Counted from the first letter of the stretch, positions 6,845-15,343 are shown. The stretch is DNA of 27,436 bases from an uncultured Anaerotignum sp. (GCF_905212195.1 NZ_CAJMDQ010000024.1:1-27436); one strand, 5' to 3'. Numbers and translations are program-made. Notes: a model not told the origin generated them from the letters alone.

Positions 6845-7792
6845 TTATTTCATGGAATCTACAGAACCGATAACGTTTTTGATTTTGTCTTCTACCAGTT
6901 CCTGAATCAGGTTTCTTGCGTCACCCAGGTAACCACGAGGGTCGAAAGCAGCGGGATTTTCGCCAAAGGATTTACGGATTGCAGCTGTCATAGCCAGACG
7001 CAGGTCTGTGTCCATGTTGATTTTGCAAACAGCCATGGAAGATGCTTTACGCAGCATTTCCGCAGGGATACCTTTTGCACCGTCGATTTTACCACCGTAT
7101 TCATTGCACATTGCAACGCATCTCTGGTCTACAGAGGAAGCACCATGCAGTACAATGGGGAAATTATGGAAGCCGGCATCTTCCAATTTCTTTGTGATGG
7201 TTTCCAGACGGTCGAAGTCCAGTTTTGCTTCACCTTTGAATTTGTATGCACCATGGCTTGTACCAATGGCAATTGCCAGAGAGTCAACGCCTGTGCGTTT
7301 TACGAAGTCTACAGCCTGGTCAGGGTCTGTGTAAGTAGCGTTGGCAGCGTCTACTTTTACATCGTCTTCTACGCCTGCAAGTTTGCCCAATTCCGCTTCA
7401 ACCACTACGCCCCTTGCATGCGCATATTCTACTACTTCTTTTGTTTTTGCTACGTTTTCTTCGTAGTCATAATGAGAACCGTCGAACATAACGGATGTGA
7501 AACCACATTCGATGCATTCTTTACATGTTTCCAAATCGGGACCATGATCCAGATGCAACGCAATGTCCAGACCTGTTTCTTCTACAGCCGCGTCAACCAT
7601 AGCTTTCAGATATTTAGGGTGAGCATATTTCAGCGCACTTTTAGATACCTGCAGGATAACTGCGGAGTTCTGTTCTTTTGCGGCAGCCACAACGCCCTGT
7701 ACGATTTCCATATTGTTGATGTTGAACGCACCAATCGCGTAACCGCCCTGGAATGCCTTTTCAAACATTTCCTTTGTTGTTACCAATGCCAT
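6845..7792 (-). CDS. fba: Class II fructose-1,6-bisphosphate aldolase
   Basis: A glycolytic, zinc-dependent aldolase that reversibly splits fructose 1,6-bisphosphate into dihydroxyacetone phosphate and glyceraldehyde 3-phosphate. Its 315 residues match the usual bacterial class IIB length. Family motifs are YAIGAFNINNMEI near the N-terminus, ALHLDHG (with the catalytic Asp and a zinc His), VMFDGSHYDYEENV, VEAELGKLAGVEDD, AIGTSHGAYKF (zinc His), VLHGASSV (zinc His) and KINMDTDLR (phosphate binding). The ATG at 7792 follows GAAAGAGGTG. It is a single-gene unit with a clear promoter and terminator. A perfect 10-bp inverted repeat covers the -35 box, suggesting repression or activation by a metabolic regulator. 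A tagatose-bisphosphate aldolase role is possible within the family, but the isolated housekeeping context favours glycolysis. Confidence 0.96.
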   Translation of the reverse strand: MALVTTKEMFEKAFQGGYAIGAFNINNMEIVQGVVAAAKEQNSAVILQVSKSALKYAHPKYLKAMVDAAVEETGLDIALHLDHGPDLETCKECIECGFTSVMFDGSHYDYEENVAKTKEVVEYAHARGVVVEAELGKLAGVEDDVKVDAANATYTDPDQAVDFVKRTGVDSLAIAIGTSHGAYKFKGEAKLDFDRLETITKKLEDAGFHNFPIVLHGASSVDQRCVAMCNEYGGKIDGAKGIPAEMLRKASSMAVCKINMDTDLRLAMTAAIRKSFGENPAAFDPRGYLGDARNLIQELVEDKIKNVIGSVDSMK

Positions 7793-7842
7793 TTTTAAAA
7801 CACCTCTTTCTCTTTTTTAGGAATAAAATATCCTACATTAAA

Positions 7843-7872
7843 ATTATAATACCAGAATGGGCATTGTGGCAA
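7843..7872 (-). promoter_or_regulatory. fba promoter
   Basis: Minus strand: -35 TTGCCA (7867-7872), an 18-base spacer and -10 TATAAT (7843-7848), about 50 bases before the start codon. Confidence 0.75.
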
Positions 7873-7906
7873 GGACTTTTGCCACAATACTGACATTCTT
7901 TTGTCA
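7863..7906. promoter_or_regulatory. Paired inverted repeats at the fba promoter (candidate operator)
   Basis: ATTGTGGCAA and TTGCCACAAT (7863-7872 and 7879-7888) form a perfect 10-bp inverted repeat with a 6-base centre that covers the -35 box. Immediately upstream of it with respect to fba, TGACA and TGTCA (7891-7895 and 7902-7906) form a second inverted repeat, also with a 6-base centre. The arrangement fits a dimeric regulator; no T-run follows, so it is not a normal terminator. The binding protein is unknown: the sequence resembles neither a CcpA cre site nor the Clostridia Rex consensus closely. Confidence 0.55.
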
Positions 7907-7982
7907 AAATACTGTTTTTCTGAGGGAAAAGATTGTATTTCTGCTCTTTTCCGCATCCATTTTCCTCATGTGCAGAAACAAA

Positions 7983-8395
7983 TTACGTTCTGTTGGGTTT
8001 TCTTTTGAGCAGCAGCAATTTCATGAAATCATCAAACAATGCCTGATCCTTTGGCTCAAACATCAGCCACTTCCCATCATGATAGGTCTTGGATTCTTCA
8101 TAAACCTGCTGGATCTCTTTGGCATAGAAATCTTTGTCCGCTTCAAATTTTGCTCGTTCCGCTTTTCCAAGGATGACCATAAATCCCACACAGTTTTCCC
8201 GTGCATACAAAGCGCACGGTGTCTTGCCGCCCGACGATATTTGTACTCATATTTCCATGCCTTGCCGCCTTTGTTCCATGTCCGTTCCATGTCATATGTT
8301 TCATCAATGCAAGCGGTTAACTGCGTCCAAACATCGTACAGGGATTCTCCCAACAAGCTTTTCATTTCATCCCCATCAGGGATACTGTCAAGCAT
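7983..8395 (-). pseudogene. DUF3788-like protein, broken by a one-base frameshift
   Basis: The first part, MLDSIPDGDEMKSLLGESL through KAWKYEYKYRR, starts at ATG 8395 behind AAAGGAGGG. The second part, ALYARENCVGFMVILGKAE through KLLLLKRKPNRT, ends at TAA 7983-7985 in another frame. Joined by adding one base near 8226-8233, they give about 131 residues with the DUF3788 pattern: paired tryptophans, a GK...Y.YRR segment, a cysteine-containing ALYARE region, GKAER and DGKWLMF near the end. Without correction the first frame runs on as unrelated residues to 8063. DUF3788 proteins are small and of unknown function. The shift may be a true recent mutation or a sequencing error, since both halves remain well preserved. 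A weak promoter lies upstream; no clear terminator follows. Confidence 0.8.
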
Positions 8396-8433
8396 GAAAC
8401 CCTCCTTTCTTCATGTACACTTGTCTTTCTTAC

Positions 8434-8462
8434 ATCATACCACAAGAGATTAGAATCGTCAT
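8434..8462 (-). promoter_or_regulatory. Possible promoter of the DUF3788-like gene
   Basis: Minus strand: -35 ATGACG (8457-8462), a 17-base spacer and -10 TATGAT (8434-8439). The -35 match is weak. Confidence 0.4.
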
Positions 8463-8513
8463 TTCTTTTCTCAGATAAAAAAGGACAGAATTAGGAACAT
8501 CTCCATAAGAAAA

Positions 8514-8556
8514 CAAAAAAAGCTGAAATCCTCGTTATGCAGAGAATTTCAGCTTT
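8514..8556 (-). terminator. Terminator of the rel-dtd-hemZ-hisS operon
   Basis: Minus strand: AAGCTGAAAT pairs with ATTTCAGCTT around an unpaired loop of about 16 bases, followed by seven T residues. It lies about 60 bases after the hisS stop. Its arms closely resemble those of the terminator at 17930-17980. Confidence 0.85.
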
Positions 8557-8617
8557 CTGATTTTTACTGAGATATGTTTTCTTAAAAGGAAGTTATTTTT
8601 TCTATCCTTTTTGCTTC

Positions 8618-9865
8618 TTATTTCAATTTTGCTTTCAGCACTTCTGCCAGTTCGGAAAGAACAACGGTTTCTTTTTCACCTGTTTCCATTTCCTTCAGTT
8701 CTACGCTGTTGTTTTCCAGTTCGGAATCCCCGATGATAACGGAGTATTTCGCACCAATTTTGTTAGCGTATTTCATCTGTGCTTTTACGCTGCGTTCTAC
8801 AGTATCGCATTCTGCACGCACGCCTGCTTTCCGCAGAGCCAGTGTAATGCCCTGTGCTTTGATCAGGCCTTTTTCACCCATGGAACCGATGTAAACGTCA
8901 CGTTCGGGTACTTCTTCGATAGGGCCATTCTGTTTTTCCAGAATCATCATCAATCTTTCAATACCCAGACCGAAACCAACAGCACCTGTGGGTTTGCCGC
9001 CGCATTCTTCCACCAGATTGTCATAACGACCGCCGCCGCAGACAGTCAGACCATCGGATACAAATTCAAATACAGTTCTTGTATAGTAGTCCAGACCACG
9101 AACAATCTTAGGATCAATAACAAAATCAATACCCATTTCTGTCAGGATATCCTGTACTTTCTGGAAGTGCGCAGTACATTCTTCATCCAGACAATCCAGT
9201 ACGGAAGGTGCGTTTGCGATAACAGCCTGACAGCTTTCTTCCTTACAGTCCAGAACACGCAGAGGGTTCTTTTCAAAACGTTCTTTGCATGTAGGGCACA
9301 GTTTGTCCAGATTGTTGCCGATGAATTCGCGCAGCTGTTTGTTGTATCTGCTGCGGCATTCAGGGCAGCCCAAGCTGTTCATACGCAGCTGTACGCCATG
9401 GATACCCATTTCTTCCAGCAATGCTGCTGCAACGGAAATGGCTTCTGCATCCTGTGCTGCGCTGTAGGAACCCAGCATTTCCACACCAAACTGGTGGAAC
9501 TGACGCTGTCTGCCTGCCTGTGTGTTTTCACAACGGAATGTGGGAGAAATGTAATACAGCTTTGTGGGCTGTGCGTTGTTGTGCATACCATGTTCGATGT
9601 ACGCACGAACGGCACCTGCTGTACCTTCGGGACGCAGTGTCAGGCTTCTGTCGCCGTCGTCTGTGAAAGTATACATTTCTTTCTGTACGATGTCGGTTGT
9701 TTCCCCTACACCTCTGACAAAAAGTTCTGTAAATTCAAAGGCGGGTGTTCTGATTTCCCCAATGCCGAATGTTTCGCAAAGATTACGCATTTTGCCTTCG
9801 ATGCGCTGCCATGCTTTTACCTCTGCGCCGTAAATATCCTTTGTACCTTTTACCAACTGAATCAT
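8618..9865 (-). CDS. hisS: Histidyl-tRNA synthetase
   Basis: A class II aminoacyl-tRNA synthetase that charges tRNA-His. The 415-residue length is normal. It starts MIQLVKGTKDIYG, has motif 2 around YYISPTFRCENTQAGRQRQFHQFGVEMLG, the HisRS-specific RGLDYYTRTVFEF segment, and motif 3 as GAVGFGLGIERLMM. The anticodon-binding domain forms the C-terminus (DVYIGSMGEKG onward). Four CxxC-like cysteines in the insertion (CPEC, CPTC and following) are common in Clostridia HisRS. The ATG overlaps the TGA of hemZ as ATGA, and the binding site GGGAGG lies inside hemZ, so translation is coupled. This is the last gene of the rel-dtd-hemZ-hisS operon. Confidence 0.97.
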   Translation of the reverse strand: MIQLVKGTKDIYGAEVKAWQRIEGKMRNLCETFGIGEIRTPAFEFTELFVRGVGETTDIVQKEMYTFTDDGDRSLTLRPEGTAGAVRAYIEHGMHNNAQPTKLYYISPTFRCENTQAGRQRQFHQFGVEMLGSYSAAQDAEAISVAAALLEEMGIHGVQLRMNSLGCPECRSRYNKQLREFIGNNLDKLCPTCKERFEKNPLRVLDCKEESCQAVIANAPSVLDCLDEECTAHFQKVQDILTEMGIDFVIDPKIVRGLDYYTRTVFEFVSDGLTVCGGGRYDNLVEECGGKPTGAVGFGLGIERLMMILEKQNGPIEEVPERDVYIGSMGEKGLIKAQGITLALRKAGVRAECDTVERSVKAQMKYANKIGAKYSVIIGDSELENNSVELKEMETGEKETVVLSELAEVLKAKLK

Positions 9866-11313
9866 AATTTACCTCCCTGCGGCAATCCCTGCCGCTTTCT
9901 TTCTATCATTTCGTCAATTCTGCCGATATAATCTTCAATGCTCTTTACGTTGAACACACGCTCAATGCGGTCTGTAGCTGGGTCAACGGTCTTTGTGCTT
10001 GCCCCTGCGCCTGCCGCCAGAATGGTCTGTTTTTCTTCCATAATCTGGATGTTATAAACCCCTTCTTTGCCTGGTTTGCAGTATCCAACGTTTTCAAAGT
10101 TCCCTACCATATTTTTCTGGCGGTACATATAATAAGGTTCCAGTCCCATTCTTTCCGCATAATCCGCTGCGATTTCCAGCATTTCCTCCAGCACTTCCGC
10201 TGTGGTCATAGTATACAGGTCAAACTGCTCTTTCAAACGGGATGCACGTTTTACCGCCAGTGTGTGAATGGTTACGTTATCAGGTTCCAGTGCCATGATT
10301 TCTTCCATGGTCTGCCGTACATCTTCCGGTGTTTCCTCTGGCAACCCCAGAATCAAGTCCATGTTGATGTTGTCATGTCCCACTTCTCTGGCTTCCCAGA
10401 ATACCCGACGGATGTCTTCTACTGTATGGCGTCTGCCGATACGCTTGAGGGTTTCCTCGTTCATGGTCTGGGGATTGATGGAAATACGGTTGACACCGTA
10501 AACCTTCATCAAACGCAATTTTTCCTTTGTGATGGTATCAGGACGACCTGCTTCCACAGTGTATTCCATATCTTCTGTAGGCGCAAACAATTCCTGTACC
10601 TTTTGCAGCAAACGTTCCAGCTGTTCCTCTGTCAAAGAGGTGGGTGTGCCGCCGCCGATGTAGATATTTTTCAAATGGAAGTTCTGTGCGTATTCTGCCA
10701 GATACTCCATTTCTTTGAACATGGCGTCCAGATACTCGTCCACTCTTTTTTCATACTGCTTCAAGGGATAAGCCGTAAAGGAACAGTACAGACAGCGGGT
10801 AGGACAGAATGGAATGCCAATATACAAACTGATGTCTGTCTTCTCATTACCTGCCAAAAGTCTGCGCTCCGCTTTTGCCACCTTCAAAGTCAATTCCGCT
10901 TTATGCTGCGCCACCAGATACTTTTCTGTGAGATACCGCAGACATTCTTCATCACTTTTGCCTTCAGAAAGAAGGGTATTGACGATTTTCGCGGGACGAA
11001 CCCCTGTCAAAAGCCCCCATCTGGGATACATGCCTGTTTCTCTGCTCAAAAGGGCGAAAATGGTCAGCTTCACCAGACGTTTTTTCTCTTTTTCTGTCAA
11101 AGGTTCCGCGTAAGGCATAGACCAAGCAGAAACCTGCTCTCCACGCCGATAAAGCATTGCCGAAGCAATGCCTTTTTCCACGGAACTTTCTACTGTTGTT
11201 TCTTCGGCAGAGATTTCCTCTGTCCGATAATAATGCAAATTGGGGTAAAACACCTGTACCATGGTCTGCACGTCATTTTGCAGCTCATGTCCCCGCAAAC
11301 GATAATATATCAT
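9862..11313 (-). CDS. hemZ: Radical SAM coproporphyrinogen III dehydrogenase HemZ
   Basis: An oxygen-independent enzyme of the HemN/HemZ radical SAM group, assigned to anaerobic porphyrin synthesis. The radical SAM cluster motif CPTRCLYC places three cysteines at residues 170, 174 and 177 (CxxxCxxC). GGGTPTSL follows and ends with the extended VEAGRPDTIT and INPQTMN segments. The N-terminal 160 residues are the extra domain that separates HemZ from HemN. The ATG at 11313 is chosen because AAGGA lies eight bases before it; a TTG two codons upstream is too close to that site. Length is 483 residues. It lies 15 bases after dtd and overlaps hisS by four bases. No other haem genes are present, so the true substrate in this organism is not proven. 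Confidence 0.9.
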   Translation of the reverse strand: MIYYRLRGHELQNDVQTMVQVFYPNLHYYRTEEISAEETTVESSVEKGIASAMLYRRGEQVSAWSMPYAEPLTEKEKKRLVKLTIFALLSRETGMYPRWGLLTGVRPAKIVNTLLSEGKSDEECLRYLTEKYLVAQHKAELTLKVAKAERRLLAGNEKTDISLYIGIPFCPTRCLYCSFTAYPLKQYEKRVDEYLDAMFKEMEYLAEYAQNFHLKNIYIGGGTPTSLTEEQLERLLQKVQELFAPTEDMEYTVEAGRPDTITKEKLRLMKVYGVNRISINPQTMNEETLKRIGRRHTVEDIRRVFWEAREVGHDNINMDLILGLPEETPEDVRQTMEEIMALEPDNVTIHTLAVKRASRLKEQFDLYTMTTAEVLEEMLEIAADYAERMGLEPYYMYRQKNMVGNFENVGYCKPGKEGVYNIQIMEEKQTILAAGAGASTKTVDPATDRIERVFNVKSIEDYIGRIDEMIERKRQGLPQGGKL

Positions 11314-11328
11314 ATCCAAAATCCTTTT

Positions 11329-11781
11329 TTAGAACAATTTTTCACTATCCAGCAGCAGTGTTACAGGGCCATCGTTGATGAGTGCCACTTTCATGTCTGC
11401 CTGGAACTGACCGGTTGCCACTTTCTTAATGGACATAGACTTTGCTTTTGCACAAAGTTTGTCAAACAGCACGGATGCCACATCGGGAGCCGCACCGCCG
11501 GAGTAACCGGGACGTCTGCCTTTTCTTGCATCACCGTAAAGTGTGAAGTTAGGCACGATAAGCAGTTCCCCGTCAATATCCAGCAAAGACAGGTTCATTT
11601 TGCCGTTTTCGTCTTCAAAAATACGCAGGTTTACAACCTTATCCAGCATATATTCAATGGTTTTGTCGTCGTCTGTTCCCAGCATACCGAACAATACCAT
11701 AACACCTTTTCCGATTTCACCGATGACCTGACCGTCAACGGTTACGCTTGCCTGTGAAACTCTCTGCAATACTGCGCGCAT
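11329..11781 (-). CDS. dtd: D-aminoacyl-tRNA deacylase
   Basis: A proofreading enzyme that removes D-amino acids (and glycine from tRNA-Ala) from mischarged tRNA. The 150-residue length and the start MRAVLQRVSQASVTVDG are typical of DTD. The Gly-cis-Pro motif is present as INDGPVT (135-141), and TLYGDARKGRRPGYS follows the active site. The usual Ser77-Gln78 of the SQxTL motif is Pro77-Asn78 here, while Thr80 is kept. The ATG at 11781 follows AGGAGG, and the gene lies 17 bases after rel in the same operon. The rel-dtd pairing is common in Firmicutes. Given the altered motif, specificity may differ from textbook DTD. Confidence 0.92.
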   Translation of the reverse strand: MRAVLQRVSQASVTVDGQVIGEIGKGVMVLFGMLGTDDDKTIEYMLDKVVNLRIFEDENGKMNLSLLDIDGELLIVPNFTLYGDARKGRRPGYSGGAAPDVASVLFDKLCAKAKSMSIKKVATGQFQADMKVALINDGPVTLLLDSEKLF

Positions 11782-11798
11782 ATTTATCCTCCTATTAA

Positions 11799-14051
11799 TT
11801 AACCAGTGACACGTTCAATGGCAATGATGCCTTTGATGCCTTTCAGTCGTTTATTGACACGTTCCAGCTGATCTTTTGTTCTGATTTCCATAGTAATGTT
11901 GAAAATAGCTGTCATATCCTTTGTGGTACGGATATTGAAACCTTTGACAGAAATGTCCTCGTCTGCCAGATGGCGGCTGATTTCCAGCAGCAGACCGGTA
12001 CGGTCGTTGGCAATGACGCGAATTTCTGCCAGATAGGACGCATCCACTTCCCCATGGGTATACTGGGTATCCCATTCCGCATCAATGAGTCTGCCCCGTT
12101 CTTCATTGCTCAGGTTCAGAATATTGATACAGTCAGTACGGTGGATGGTAACCCCACGTCCACGAGTGACAAAACCAACGATTTCGTCGCCGGGAACGGG
12201 ACTGCAGCATTTGGAGAAACGCACGGCAACGTCGCCGACGCCTTCTACCACAATACCGCTCTTGCTCTTATGTTTCAACGGTTTCTGGCTGACAGTTTTC
12301 TCAAAGTCATTGAGAATATCTTCTGCTGTCTGCTGTTTCCGTTTTTCTTTCAGATATTCTTCTTTCAGTCGGTTAACAACCTGACCTTCTTTCAGGCCGC
12401 CGTATCCGATGGCTGCAAGGACTGCATTCCAATCCTTAAAGTCATATTTATTGATGACAAGTTCCTGCCATTCGGGACGAAGCAAATCGGAAGGCTGCAA
12501 ACCTTTTTTCTTCATATCCGCCAGAATCAATTCACGACCGCGGATGATATTTTCTTCTTTTTCTTCCTTTTTAAACCACTGCTTAATCTTGGTACGTGCC
12601 TGTGAACTCTTGACCAATGTCAGCCAGTCACGGCTAGGGCCTTTGGAGTTCTGGGATGTCATGATTTCTACGATATCCCCGTTCTGAATCTTATAGTCAA
12701 TGGTCACCATACGGTTATTGACTCTTGCACCTACCATTTTATTGCCGACAGCGGAGTGAATCATATAAGCAAAGTCAATGGGTGTAGATCCTTTCGGCAG
12801 CTGAATAACTTCCCCCTGTGGTGTAAAGGCATATACCTGGTCAGTAAAGATATTCAAATCCAGCTTAATGGTATCCAGATATTCTTTATTATCAGACATA
12901 TCTTTCTGCCATTCCAGAATCTGTCTAAGCCATGCCAGTTTTGCTTCTTCTTTTTTGGTGCCTTTTTCACCGGATTTGCCCTCTTTGTATTTCCAATGGG
13001 CTGCGATACCATATTCACTGGTACGATGCATTTCCCATGTACGAATCTGGATTTCGAAAGGTTCCCCGGAAGGGCCAATCAGTGTATTATGGAGGGACTG
13101 ATACATGTTGGGCTTGGGCATAGCGATATAGTCCTTGAATCGTCCCGGCATGGGTTTATACATGGTATGAACGATACCCAGCACTGCGTAACAGTCACGA
13201 ACGGAATCCACAATGGCACGAACGGCAAACAGGTCATAAATCTGGTCCAGTGTTTTATTCTGGTTGACCATTTTTTTATAAATACTGAAAAAGTGTTTGC
13301 TGCGTCCTTCGATCTTGCCTTTGATGCCCGCTTCTTCCATTTTTTCACGGACTTCTTTGACGATATCCGCAACGAATGTTTCACGTTCGATACGTTTCTT
13401 TTCTATCTTTGCAGCCAGATCAAAATAGGCTTCTGGATTCAGATACTTAAAGCACAGATCTTCCATTTCCGATTTGATCTTGGAAATACCCAGACGATGT
13501 GCCAGAGGTGCATAGATATCCATGGTTTCCTGGGCTTTTTCACGCTGTTTTTCCGGCGTCATGTAGTTCAGTGTCCGCATGTTATGCAGACGGTCAGCCA
13601 GCTTGATCAAAATAACACGGATATCCTTTGCCATTGCCAAAAACATCTTACGATAGTTTTCTGCCTGAATTTCTTCTTTTGTGGAGTAAGACAACTTACC
13701 CAATTTTGTAACACCGTCAACCAGAACGGCGATTTCCTCACTGAAAATACGTGAAATATCTTCATAGGTATAAGGCGTATCCTCAATGGTGTCATGGAGA
13801 ATCCCCGCAACGATGGATTCCATGTCCAATTCCAGTTCAGCCAGAATATACGCAACTTTCAAAGGATGAATGATATATGGCTCGCCGGACTTACGCTTTT
13901 GATCCTTATGGGCTTCTCTTGCCAGATTGTATGCTTTTTCCAGCATATCAAAGTCTTTTGCAGGATGGTACGTTTTGATTTTTTCCACCAATTCCTGATA
14001 CAGTTGATCTTCAATAGCCATACCTGTCACCCCTCTTTCTTCCTCATTCAT
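11799..14051 (-). CDS. rel: Bifunctional (p)ppGpp synthetase/hydrolase (Rel)
   Basis: A stringent-response enzyme that makes and degrades (p)ppGpp. Domains in order: HD hydrolase (about 40-160, with IIHP at 60-63 and HDTIED at 86-91), synthetase (about 235-350, with GRSKHFFSIYKKM, GRFKDYIAMPKPNMYQSLHNT and EIQIRTWEMHRTSEYGIAAHW), TGS (about 400-465, FTDQVYAFTPQGEV to MIHSAVG), the conserved CCSPVPGD and ITIHRTDC-like region, and a C-terminal ACT domain. Both catalytic halves look intact, so it should be bifunctional. The ATG at 14051 has GGGGAG nine bases upstream; a second ATG at 14021 behind GAGGGG is an equally good alternative and would trim ten residues. It is first in the operon and is served by a near-consensus promoter. 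Confidence 0.96.
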   Translation of the reverse strand: MNEEERGVTGMAIEDQLYQELVEKIKTYHPAKDFDMLEKAYNLAREAHKDQKRKSGEPYIIHPLKVAYILAELELDMESIVAGILHDTIEDTPYTYEDISRIFSEEIAVLVDGVTKLGKLSYSTKEEIQAENYRKMFLAMAKDIRVILIKLADRLHNMRTLNYMTPEKQREKAQETMDIYAPLAHRLGISKIKSEMEDLCFKYLNPEAYFDLAAKIEKKRIERETFVADIVKEVREKMEEAGIKGKIEGRSKHFFSIYKKMVNQNKTLDQIYDLFAVRAIVDSVRDCYAVLGIVHTMYKPMPGRFKDYIAMPKPNMYQSLHNTLIGPSGEPFEIQIRTWEMHRTSEYGIAAHWKYKEGKSGEKGTKKEEAKLAWLRQILEWQKDMSDNKEYLDTIKLDLNIFTDQVYAFTPQGEVIQLPKGSTPIDFAYMIHSAVGNKMVGARVNNRMVTIDYKIQNGDIVEIMTSQNSKGPSRDWLTLVKSSQARTKIKQWFKKEEKEENIIRGRELILADMKKKGLQPSDLLRPEWQELVINKYDFKDWNAVLAAIGYGGLKEGQVVNRLKEEYLKEKRKQQTAEDILNDFEKTVSQKPLKHKSKSGIVVEGVGDVAVRFSKCCSPVPGDEIVGFVTRGRGVTIHRTDCINILNLSNEERGRLIDAEWDTQYTHGEVDASYLAEIRVIANDRTGLLLEISRHLADEDISVKGFNIRTTKDMTAIFNITMEIRTKDQLERVNKRLKGIKGIIAIERVTG

Positions 14052-14101
14052 ATGTTTTAACTCCCCGTTTTTCTTCGGATTTTTAAAAAAGATTAAAAAA
14101 T

Positions 14102-14130
14102 ATTATACCAATTTTTTGTTGTTTTTTCAA
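14102..14130 (-). promoter_or_regulatory. Promoter of the rel-dtd-hemZ-hisS operon
   Basis: Minus strand: -35 TTGAAA (14125-14130), a 17-base spacer and -10 TATAAT (14102-14107). The predicted start is near 14095. No terminator separates it from nagZ, so readthrough from nagZ is possible. Confidence 0.85.
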
Positions 14131-14140
14131 TACTTTGCAT

Positions 14141-15301
14141 TTAGGGAACCAACATTCCCTTATCATACTTCAGTGACAGGATTCTTTCTACACTTTCATC
14201 CAACCGGTTTTCTGAAATTTCCCCTGTCTGTACCGCTTCACACAGGCTGTTGTAAGCATCATCCAAATCCGCTGGCATCAGTACAATATCCACGCCGGCT
14301 TCCACTGCTTTCACTGCCGCTTCTCCATCAGGGTAATAATCCACAATGGCACCCATATTCATGGCATCAGTGATGACAATGCCGTCATAGTCCAATTCTT
14401 CTCGCAGTAAATCAATGGCTTCTTTGGAAAGGCTTGCCGGCAGACCATCATCTGTCACATTGGGCATGGTGATGTGTCCCACCATCATCAGGTCAATACC
14501 TTCATCTGCCAAACGATGAAAAGGCACAAATTCTACTTCCTGCAAACGCTTCAAATCATGTTCTGAAACAGCCATACCGTCATGGGAGTCTGTTCCCGTA
14601 TCACCATGTCCCGGGAAATGTTTTGCCGTTGCGCTGACACCTTCGCTTTCCAGCCCTTTTGCAAAAGCAGACGCCATATCCGCCACTGTTTGCGCATCGG
14701 TGCCATAAGCGCGATCACCAATGACTGTATTTTCAGGATTTGTATGAATATCTGCAATGGGAGCAAAATCCACATTGATTCCCAGTTCTGACAGAACACT
14801 GCCGATTTCTTTGCCGGCCTCTTCTGCCTGTGCAGTATCTCCATTCATATCCTTGGCATTGGGAATGGAAGTATGAGGAATCTGACTTTTATCCAATCTG
14901 GAAACCATACCGCCTTCCTCGTCAATGCCAATGAGCAAAGGCATGTCCGCCGCCTTCTGCATATCTGCCACAAGTTCTTTGGTCTGCTCTGCCGTATCCA
15001 GATTTTCTGCAAACAAAATGACACCGCCCAAATGGTAGTCTGCAATCTTTTGCGCCACATCTTCCGAAAGAACAGTCATGCCGCTGTCATCAGGATTTTT
15101 CCGAAAATCCATCATGAGCATCTGCCCTACTTTTTCCTCTACAGTCATGTGCTCCATTTTTTCTGCCACAGCATCTTCTTTCAGTTCTTCGGCCGTTTTT
15201 TCCACAGTCACTTCCGGATGTTTCTCTGCTGTTTCTTCCTGTCCACATCCTGCGAACATTGCTACCGCTGCTGCCAGCAGAAAGGTCATTGACTTTTTCA
15301 T
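14141..15301 (-). CDS. nagZ: NagZ-like beta-N-acetylhexosaminidase lipoprotein (GH3)
   Basis: A glycoside hydrolase family 3 enzyme that removes N-acetylglucosamine from muropeptides during wall recycling. The chosen ATG at 15301 follows GGAGG by six bases; the product is 386 residues. It has a lipoprotein signal with Cys19 (MFAGCG), so it acts on the outer face of the membrane, as in Firmicutes where NagZ is exported. The catalytic domain contains GVILFAENL, LLIGIDEEGGMVSRL, KHFPGHGDTGTDSH (227-240, the Asp-His acid/base loop of NagZ) and VITDAMNMGAI, where Asp312 is the expected nucleophile. Length fits a single-domain NagZ without a C-terminal extension. It is transcribed away from the ttcA-like gene. 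Another GH3 specificity is possible but the histidine loop favours NagZ. Confidence 0.92.
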   Translation of the reverse strand: MKKSMTFLLAAAVAMFAGCGQEETAEKHPEVTVEKTAEELKEDAVAEKMEHMTVEEKVGQMLMMDFRKNPDDSGMTVLSEDVAQKIADYHLGGVILFAENLDTAEQTKELVADMQKAADMPLLIGIDEEGGMVSRLDKSQIPHTSIPNAKDMNGDTAQAEEAGKEIGSVLSELGINVDFAPIADIHTNPENTVIGDRAYGTDAQTVADMASAFAKGLESEGVSATAKHFPGHGDTGTDSHDGMAVSEHDLKRLQEVEFVPFHRLADEGIDLMMVGHITMPNVTDDGLPASLSKEAIDLLREELDYDGIVITDAMNMGAIVDYYPDGEAAVKAVEAGVDIVLMPADLDDAYNSLCEAVQTGEISENRLDESVERILSLKYDKGMLVP

Positions 15302-15343
15302 ATGGTTCCTCCCATGATACGTTTCAAAATCTATATTGCTTTC

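Noticed and set aside
7926..7953. GGAAAAGA/TCTTTTCC hairpin as a terminator for the DUF3788-like gene
   Set aside because: The 8-bp stem is weak and no T-run follows on the minus strand.
10264..11757. A 497-codon open frame on the plus strand across hemZ and dtd
   Set aside because: It is antisense to two well-recognised genes, has cysteine/phenylalanine-rich shadow composition and no ribosome binding site.
12756..13754. A 332-codon open frame on the plus strand inside rel
   Set aside because: Antisense to conserved Rel domains; Phe/Cys/His-rich composition is a codon-bias artefact.
14030..14101. A T-box or other riboswitch ahead of the rel/hisS operon
   Set aside because: The leader is only about 44 bases and AT-rich, too short for one.
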